Of a stretch of 64,000 nucleotides of DNA, positions 55,333 to 64,000 are shown one piece after another. A program made the position numbers and the translations under genes. Each line of letters opens with the position of its first letter. Within the stretch, counting starts at the first letter, position 1. The DNA comes from Phyto melanocephala (Eukaryota; Arthropoda; Insecta; Diptera; Rhinophoridae). Below the pieces are notes generated by a model, which worked only from the letters and a program-made list of their open reading frames with translations, made no database searches and had not been told where the DNA came from. The DNA lies in assembly GCA_941918925.1 (NCBI GenBank), contig OW799234.1, positions 64,565,043 to 64,629,042 of the forward strand. The letters are read 5' to 3'.

Positions 55333-58300
55333 CCTCGAAGGGTTTGCCCAAATATGTCCAAAATCCCTCAGAGATTCAATGATTTTCTCATAGTGCAAAT
55401 ATTAAAAATTTTTAAAAAAATTCACAAATACAATTCAGAATTGTGAGTTATACAGTTAATTAGAGCAAACAATTGTCCTCCTTTTCCATATGGTCTATAT
55501 GAGTGACCTCGAAGGGTTTGCTCAAATATGTCCAAAATCCCTCAGAGATTCAATGATTTTCTCATGTGCAAATTTCAAATAATTTTTTAAAAAATTCACA
55601 AATTCAATTCAGAATTCTGAGTTATACAGTTAATTAGAGCAAACAATTGTCTTCCTTTTCAATATGGTCTATATGAGTGACCTCGAAGGGTTTGCCCAAA
55701 TATGTCCAAAATCCCTCAGAGATTCAATGATTTTCTCATAGTGCAAATTTGAAAATTTTTTTTAAAAAATTCACAAATACAATTCAGAATTCTGAGTTTT
55801 ACAGTTAATTAGAGCAAACAATTGTCTTCCTTTTCCATATGGTCTGTATGAGTGACCTCGAAGGGTTTGCCCAAATATGTCCAAAATCCCTCAGAGATTC
55901 AATGATTCATAGTGCAAATTTCAAAAATTTTTAAAAAAATTCACAAATACAATTCAGAATTCTGAACTTTACAGTTAATTAGAACAAACAATTGTCTTCC
56001 TTTTCCATATGGTCTATATGAGTGACCTCGAAGGGTTTGCCCAAATATGTCCAAAATCCCTCAGAGATTCAATGATTTTCTCATAGTGCAAATTTTAAAA
56101 ATTTTTAAAAAATTCACAAATACAATTCAGAATTCTGAGTTATACAGTTAATTAGAGCAAACAATTATCTTCCTTTTCATATGGTCTATATGAGTGACCT
56201 CGAAGGGTTTGCCCAAATATGTCCAAAATCCCTCAGAGATTCAATGATTTTCTCATAGTGCAAATTTCAAAAATTTTTTAAAAAATTCACAAATACAATT
56301 CAGAATTCTGAGTTATACAGTTAATTAGAGCAAACAATTGTCTTCCTTTTCCATATGGTCTGTATGAGTGACCTCGAAGGGTTTGCCCAAATATGTCCAA
56401 AATCCCTCAGAGATTCAATGATTCATAGTGCAAATTTCAAAAATTTTTAAAAAAATTCACAAATACAATTCAGAATTCTGAGTTATACAGTTAATTAGAG
56501 CAAATAATAATCTTCCTTTTCCAGATGGTCTATATGAGTGACCTCGAAGGGTTTGCCCAAATATGTCCAAAATCCCTCAGAGATTCAATGATTTTCTCAT
56601 AGTGCAAATTTCAAAAATTTTTAAAAAAATTCACAAATACAATTCAGAATTGTGAGTTATACAGTTAATTAGAGCAAACAATCCTCTTCCTTTTCCATAT
56701 GGTCTGTATGAGTGACCTCGAAGGGTTTGCCCAAATATGTCCAAAATCCCTCAGAGATTCAATGATTTTCTCATGTGCCAATTTCAAAAATTTTTTTAAA
56801 AATTCACAAATACAATTCAGAATTCTGAGTTATAGAGTTAATTAGAGCAAACAATTGTCTTCCTTTTCCACATGGTCTATATGAGTGACCTCGAAGGTTT
56901 TGCCCAAATATGTCCAAAATCCTTTAGAGATTCATGATTTTCTCATAGTGCAAATTTCAAAAATTTTTTAAAAAATTCACAAATACAATTCAGAATTCTG
57001 AGTTATACAGTTAATTAGAGCAAACAATTGTCTTCATTTTCCATATGGTCTATATGAGTGACCTCGAAGGGTTTGCCCAAATATGTCCAAAATCCCTCAG
57101 AGATTCAATGATTTTCTCATAGTGCAAATATAAAAAATTTTTTAAAAAATTCACAAATACAATTCAGAATTGTGAGTTATACAGTTGATTAGAGCAAACA
57201 ATTGTCTTCCTTTTCCATATGGTCTATACGAGTGACCTCGAAGGGTTTGCCCAAATATGTCCAAAATCCCTCAGAGATTCAATGATTTTCTCATAGTGCA
57301 AATTTTAAAAATTTTTTTAAAAATTCACAAATACAATTCAGAATTGTGAGTTATACAGTTAATTAGAGCAAACAATTGTCCTCCTTTTCCATATGGTCTA
57401 TATGAGTGACCTCGAAGGGTTTGCCCAAATATGTCCAAAATCCCTCAGAGATTCAATGATTTTCTCATAGTGCAAATTTTAAAAATTTTTAAAAAAATTC
57501 ACAAATACAATTCAGAATTTTGAGTTATACAGTTAATTAGAGCAAACAATTGTCTTCCTTTTCCATATGGTCTATATGAGTGACCTCGAAGGGTTTGCCC
57601 AAATATGTCCAAAATCCCTCAGAGATTCAATGATTTTCTCATAGTGCAAATTTTAAAAATTTTTTTAAAAATTCACAAATACAATTCAGAATTCTGAGTT
57701 ATACAGTTAATTAGAGCAAATAATTGTATTCCTTTTCCATATGGTCTATATGAGTGACCTCGAAGGGTTTGCCCAAATATGTCCAAAATCCCTCAGAGAT
57801 TCAATGATTTTCTCATAGTGCAAATTTTAAAAATTTTTTTAAAAATTCACAAATACAATTCAGAATTTTGAGTTATACAGTTAATTAGAGCAAACAATCC
57901 TCTTCCTTTTCCATATGGTCTGTATGAGTGACCTCGAAGGGTTTGCCCAAATATGTCCAAAATCCCTCAGAGATTCAATGATTTTCAAATAGTGAAAATT
58001 TCAAAAATTTTTTAAAAAATTCACAAATACAATTCAGAATTTTGAGTTATACAGTTAATTAGAGCAAACAATTGTCTTCCTTTTCCATATGGTCTATATG
58101 AGTGACCTCGAAGGGTTTGCCCAAATATGTCCAAAATCCCTCAGAGATTCAATGATTTTCTCATAGTGCAAATTTTAAAAATTTTTAAAAAAATTCACAA
58201 ATACAATTCAGAATTTTGAGTTATACAGTTAATTAGAGCAAACAATTGTCTTCCTTTTCCATATGGTCTATATGAGTGACCTCGAAGGGTTTGCCCAAAT

Positions 58301-61300
58301 ATGTCCAAAATCCCTCAGAGATTCAATGATTTTCTCATAGTGCAAATTTTAAAAATTTTTTTAAAAATTCACAAATACAATTCAGAATTCTGAGTTATAC
58401 AGTTGATTAGAGCAAACAATTGTCTTCCTTTTCCATATGGTCTATACGAGTGACCTCGAAGGGTTTGCCCAAATATGTCCAAAATCCCTCAGAGATTCAA
58501 TGATTTTCTCATAGTGCAAATTTTAAAAATTTTTTTAAAAATTCACAAATACAATTCAGAATTGTGAGTTATACAGTTAATTAGAGCAAACAATTGTCCT
58601 CCTTTTCCATATGGTCTATATGAGTGACCTCGAAGGGTTTGCCCAAATATGTCCAAAATCCCTCAGAGATTCAATGATTTTTCTCATAGTGCAAATTTTA
58701 AAAATTTTTAAAAAAATTCACAAATACAATTCAGAATTTTGAGTTATACAGTTAATTAGAGCAAATAATTGTATTCCTTTTCCATATGGTCTATATGAGT
58801 GACCTCGAAGGGTTTGCCCAAATATGTCCAAAATCCCTCAGAGATTCAATGATTTTCTCATAGTGCAAATTTTAAAAATTTTTTTTAAAAATTCACAAAT
58901 ACAATTCAGAATTTTGAGTTATACAGTTAATTAGAGCAAACAATCCTCTTCCTTTTCCATATGGTCTGTATGAGTGACCTCGAAGGGTTTGCCCAAATAT
59001 GTCCAAAATCCCTCAGAGATTCAATGATTTTCAAATAGTGCAAATATTAAAAATTTTTAAAAAAATTCACAAATATAATTCAGAATTCTGAGTTATACAG
59101 TTAATTAGAGCAAACAATTATCTTCCTTTTCCATATGGTCTATATGAGTGACCTCGAAGGGTTTGCCCAAATATGTCCAAAATCCCTCAGAGATTCAATG
59201 ATTTTCTCATAGTGCAAATTTTAAAAATTTTTTTAAAAATTCACAAATACAATTCAGAATTCTGAGTTTTACAGTTAATTAGAGCAAACAATTGTCCTCC
59301 TTTTCCATATGGTCTATATGAGTGACCTCGAAGGGTTTGCCCAAATATGTCCAAAATCCCTCAGAGATTCAATGATTTTCTCATAGTGCAAATTTTAAAA
59401 ATTTTTAAAAAAATTCACAAATACAATTCAGAATTTTGAGTTATACAGTTAATTAGAGCAAACAATTGTCTTCCTTTTCCATATGGTCTATATGAGTGAC
59501 CTCGAAGGGTTTGCCCAAATATGTCCAAAATCCCTCAGAGATTCAATGATTTTCTCATAGTGCAAATTTTAAAAATTTTTTTAAAAATTCACAAATACAA
59601 TTCAGAATTCTGAGTTATACAGTTAATTAGAGCAAATAATTGTATTCCTTTTCCATATGGTCTATATGAGTGACCTCGAAGGGTTTGCCCAAATATGTCC
59701 AAAATCCCTCAGAGATTCAATGATTTTCTCATAGTGCAAATTTTAAAAATTTTTTTAAAAATTCACAAATACAATTCAGCATTTTGAGTTATACAGTTAA
59801 TTAGAGCAAACAATCCTCTTCCTTTTCCATATGGTCTGTATGAGTGACCTCGAAGGGTTTGCCCAAATATGTCCAAAATCCCTCAGAGATTCAATGATTT
59901 TCAAATAGTGAAAATTTCAAAAATTTTTTAAAAAATTCACAAATACAATTCAGAATTCTGAATTATACAGTTAATTAGAACAAACAATTGTCTTCATTTT
60001 CCATATGGTCTATATGAGTGACCTCGAAGGGTTTGCCCAAATATGTCCAAAATCCCTCAGAGATTCAATGATTTTCTCATAGTGCAAATTTTAAAAATTT
60101 TTAAAAAAATTCACAAATATAATTCAGAATTCTGAGTTATACAGTTAATTAGAGCAAACAATTATCTTCCTTTTCCATATGGTCTATATGAGTGACCTCA
60201 AAGGGTTTGCCCAAATATGTCCAAAATCCCTCAGAGATTCAATGATTTTCTCATAGTGCAAATTTCAAAAATTTTTTTAAAAATTCACAAATACAATTCA
60301 GAATTGTGAGTTATACAGTTAATTAGAGCAAACAATTGTCTTCCTTTTCCATATGTTCTATATGAGTGACCTCGAAGGGTTTGCCCAAATATGTCCAAAA
60401 TCCCTCAGAGATTCAATGATTTTCTCATAGTGCAAATTTCAAAAATTTTTTAAAAAATTCACAAATACAATTCAGAATTCTGAGTTACACAGTTAATTAG
60501 AGCAAACAATTGTCTTCATTTTCCATACGGTCTATATGAGTGACCTCGAAGGGTTTGCCCAAATATGTCCAAAATCCCTCGAGATTCAATGATTTTCAAA
60601 TAGTGAAAATTTCAAAAATTGTTTAAAAAATTCACAAATACAATTCAGAATTCTGAATTATACAGTTAATTAGAACAAACAATTGTCTTCCTTTTCCATA
60701 TGGTCTATATGAGTGACCTCGAAGGGTTTGCCCAAATATGTCCAAAATCCCTCAGAGATTCAATGATTTTCTCATGAACAAATTTCAAAAATTTTTAAAA
60801 AAATTCACAAATACAATTCAGAATTGTGAGTTATACAGTTGATTAGAGCAAACAATTGTCTTCCTTTTCCATATGGTCTATACGAGTGACCTCGAAGGGT
60901 TTGCTCAAATATGTCCAAAATCCCTCAGAGATTCAATGATTTTCTCATAGTGCAAATTTCAAAAATTTTTTTAAAAATTCACAAATACAATTCAGAATTG
61001 TGAGTTATACAGTTAATTAGAGCAAACAATTGTCTTCCTTTTCCATATGGTCTATACGAGTGACCTCGAAGGGTTTGCCCAAATATGTCCAAAATCCCTC
61101 AGAGATTCAATGATTTTCTCATAGTGCAAATTTTAAAAATTTTTAAAAAAATTCACAAATATAATTCAGAATTCTGAGTTATACAGTTAATTAGAGCAAA
61201 CAATTATCTTCCTTTTCCATATGGTCTATATGAGTGACCTCAAAGGGTTTGCCCAAATATGTCCAAAATCCCTCAGAGATTCAATGATTTTCTCATAGTG

Positions 61301-62016
61301 CAAATTTCAAAAATTTTTTTAAAAATTCACAAATACAATTCAGAATTGTGAGTTATACAGTTAATTAGAGCAAACAATTGTCTTCCTTTTCCATATGGTC
61401 TATATGAGTGACCTCGAAGGGTTTGCCCAAATATGTCCAAAATCCCTCAGAGATTCAATGATTTTCTCATAGTGCAAATTTCAAAAATTTTTTAAAAAAT
61501 TCACAAATACAATTCAGAATTCTGAGTTACACAGTTAATTAGAGCAAACAATTGTCTTCATTTTCCATACGGTCTATATGAGTGACCTCGAAGGGTTTGC
61601 CCAAATATGTCCAAAATCCCTCAGAGATTCAATGATTTTCAAATAGTGAAAATTTCAAAAATTGTTTAAAAAATTCACAAATACAATTCAGAATTCTGAA
61701 TTATACAGTTAATTAGAACAAACAATTGTCTTCCTTTTCCATATGGTCTATATGAGTGACCTCGAAGGGTTTGCCCAAATATGTCCAAAATCCCTCAGAG
61801 ATTCGATGATTTTCTCATGAACAAATTTCAAAAATTTTTAAAAAAATTCACAAATACAATTCAGAATTGTGAGTTATACAGTTGATTAGAGCAAACAATT
61901 GTCTTCCTTTTCCATATGGTCTATACGAGTGACCTCGAAGGGTTTGCCCAAATATGTCCAAAATCCCTCAGAGATTCAATGATTTTCTCATAGTGCAAAT
62001 TTTAAAAATTTTTTAT
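55333..62016 (-). repeat. 174-bp satellite array, reverse block (about 38 monomers)
   Basis: The same monomer in the opposite orientation starts abruptly at CCTCGAAGGGTTTGCCCAAA. Shared rare variants show higher-order structure: CAATCCTCTTCC at about 56681, 57895, 58942 and 59812, and TTTTCAAATAGTG at about 57979, 59027, 59897, 60593 and 61639, i.e. spacings of 4 to 7 monomers. 60.1-61.1 kb is repeated at 61.1-62.0 kb as a near-identical 6-monomer unit. Confidence 0.98.
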
Positions 62017-62569
62017 ACTATTATTTAAATTTTTAATCAGGCTTGAGTTCATATTAATATTCTTTATTTTTACAAAGAATTTGTTTTAATTGTGATAAAT
62101 GAAAGAATAAATCTTGAAAAATTATATTTTTACCGACACTAGCCGAGTGGAATGCATTTTCGAAACCAGCTACGATTTCATCATCAGCACTCTCTGATCG
62201 GTGGTTACATGTTGGTTGTAAATATCATCTAAAAGTAAAAAGGGTTGCTGTTTGGTTAAAATTTCAATCTAACTCATTGTGGTAAAAATATATGAAATAG
62301 GAAAAACTAAAAATTAGTTACCGAATTCAATTAACATAAGTCCCGTGAGTTAAATAGATGATATTTACAACCAACATGTAACCACCGATCAGAGAGTGCT
62401 GATGATGAAATCGTAGCTGGTTTCGAAAATGCATTCCACTCGGCTAGTGTCGGTAAAAATATAATTTTTCAAGATTTATTCTTTCATTTATCACAATTAA
62501 AACAAATTCTTTGTAAAAATAAAGAATATTAATATGAACTCAAGCCTGATTAAAAATTTAAATAATAGT
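62017..62569. mobile_element. Fold-back element with 214-bp arms inserted in the satellite
   Basis: The left arm 62017-62230 and right arm 62356-62569 are inverted copies, identical wherever I compared them (for example TACGATTTCATCATCAGCAC and its complement), around a 125-bp loop. The arms start ACTATTATTTAAATTTTTAA. No coding capacity. About 30 bp of unrelated sequence (62570-62600) separates the right arm from resumed satellite. A diverged partial arm is present at 44284-44395. No target duplication could be defined because the flanks are A/T runs. Confidence 0.88.
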
Positions 62570-62600
62570 TTAAACAGAAAAGTTCGACAAAATAAAAATT

Positions 62601-64000
62601 CAAAATTTTTTAAAAAATTCACAAATACAATTCAGAATTGTGAGTTATACAGTTAATTAGAGCAAACAATTGTCTTCCTTTTCCATATGGTCTATATGAG
62701 TGACCTCGAAGGGTTTGCCCAAATATGTCCAAAATCCCTCAGAGATTCAATGATTTTCTCATAGTGCAAATATTAAAAATTTTTAAAAAAATTCACAAAT
62801 ACAATTCAGAATTCTGAGTTATACAGTTAATTAGAGCAAACAATTGTCTTCCTTTTCCATATGGTCTATATGAGTGACCTCGAAGGGTTTGCCCAAATAT
62901 GTCCAAAATCCCTCAGAGATTCAATGATTTTCTCATAGTGCAAATATTAAAAATTTTTAAAAAAATTCACAAATACAATTCAGAATTTTGAGTTATACAG
63001 TTAATTAGAGCAAACAATTGTCTTCCTTTGCCATATGGTCTATATGAGTGACCTCGAAGGGTTTGCCCAAATATGTCCAAAATCCCTCAGAGATTCAATG
63101 ATTTTCTCATAGTGCAAATTTCAAAAATTTTTAAAAAAATTCACAAATACAATTCAGAATTCTGAGTTATACAGTTAATTAGAGCAAACAATTGTCTTCC
63201 TTTTCCATATGGTCTATATGAGTCACCTCGAAGGGTTTGCCCAAATATGTCCAAAATCCCTCAGAGATTCAATGATTCATAGTGCAAATTTCAAAAATTT
63301 TTAAAAAAATTCACAAATACAATTCAGAATTCTGAGTTATACAGTTAATTAGAGCAAATAATTGTCTTCCTTTTCCATATGGTCTATATGAGTGACCTTG
63401 AAGGGTTTGCCCAAATATGTCCAAAATCCCTCAGAGATTCAATGATTTTCTCATAGTGCAAATATTAAAAATTTTTAAAAAAATTCACAAATACAATTCA
63501 GAATTCTGAGTTATACAGTTAATTAGAGCAAACAATTGTCTTCCTTTTCCATATGGTCTATATGAGTGACCTCGAAGGGTTTGCCCAAATATGTCCAAAA
63601 TCCCTCAGAGATTCAATGATTTTCTCATAGTGCAAATTTCAAAAAATTTTTAAAAAATTCACAAATACAATTCAGAATTCTGAGTTATACAGTTAATTAG
63701 AGCAAATAATTGTATTCCTTTTCCATATGGTCTATATGAGTGACCTCGAAGGGTTTGCCCAAATATGTCCAAAATCCCTCAGAGATTCAATGATTTTCTC
63801 ATAGTGCAAATTTTAAAAATTTTTAAAAAAATTCACAAATACAATTCAGAATTCTGAGTTATACAGTTAATTAGAGCAAACAATTATCTTCCTTTTCCAT
63901 ATGGTCTATATGAGTGACCTCGAAGGGTTTGCCCAAATATGTCCAAAATCCCTCAGAGATTCAATGATTTTCTCATAGTGCAAATTTCAAAAATTTTTTA
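62601..64000 (-). repeat. 174-bp satellite array, reverse block continued (about 8 monomers)
   Basis: Satellite resumes in the same reverse orientation after the fold-back element (TTCAAAATTTTTTAAAAAAT, TCACAAATACAATTCAGAAT) and runs off the window end, so its full length is unknown. Confidence 0.97.

Noticed and set aside
50811..64000. CRISPR array or regulatory tandem array
   Set aside because: The whole 174-bp unit repeats without unique spacers in a clearly eukaryotic context. This is a satellite.

Overview
This window is AT-rich eukaryotic DNA with spliced genes, GTAAGT-type donors and a very high density of transposon relics and MITEs. The recognisable genes are fly orthologues. The dispersed repeats (a TATACCC...GGGTATA family, rosa-type DD41D mariners, a Jockey-clade LINE, hAT, piggyBac and Harbinger relics) fit a higher (schizophoran, probably calyptrate) fly. 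The species cannot be fixed from the sequence alone.

Host genes are few and all lie on the minus strand. Three exons of discs large 1 (dlg1, S97/L27 form) are present: a long acidic 5' exon (25366-26209), then two exons that together make the L27 domain (25139-25270 and 16405-16529). The PDZ/SH3/GK exons must lie to the left, beyond the window or unrecognised within it. The 8.6-kb intron between the two L27 exons contains a complete three-exon PCID2 gene (21083-22854, 397 aa). An orphan exon with a perfect donor (1184-1456) is probably real and could be an alternative first exon of dlg1.

Layout: 1-4.5 kb, two hAT elements, each nested in a copy of the TATACCC repeat, flanking the orphan exon. 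6-15 kb, MITEs, a 5'-truncated Jockey LINE, a deleted mariner, and a Harbinger-like element that keeps a small two-exon ORF. 16.4-26.2 kb, dlg1 and PCID2 with a mariner, a TIR element, a MITE and a mini-piggyBac in the intron. 26.7-33.4 kb, nested elements, including a TATACCC repeat split by an inverted member of its own family and a mariner whose 5' half is replaced by an inverted copy of its 3' end. 34-50.6 kb, more mariner, Tc1, hAT and MITE relics, and a fold-back fragment.

The right 13 kb (50.8 kb to the window end) is a tandem satellite with a 174-bp monomer, about 72 copies. It runs forward to 55332, then switches polarity at one sharp junction and runs in reverse to the end. A 553-bp fold-back element with 214-bp arms interrupts it at 62017-62569. 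Variants show higher-order repeats of about 6 monomers and a mirrored block of several monomers either side of the switch. The satellite continues past the right edge.

No bacterial, phage, CRISPR, rRNA or tRNA feature was seen.
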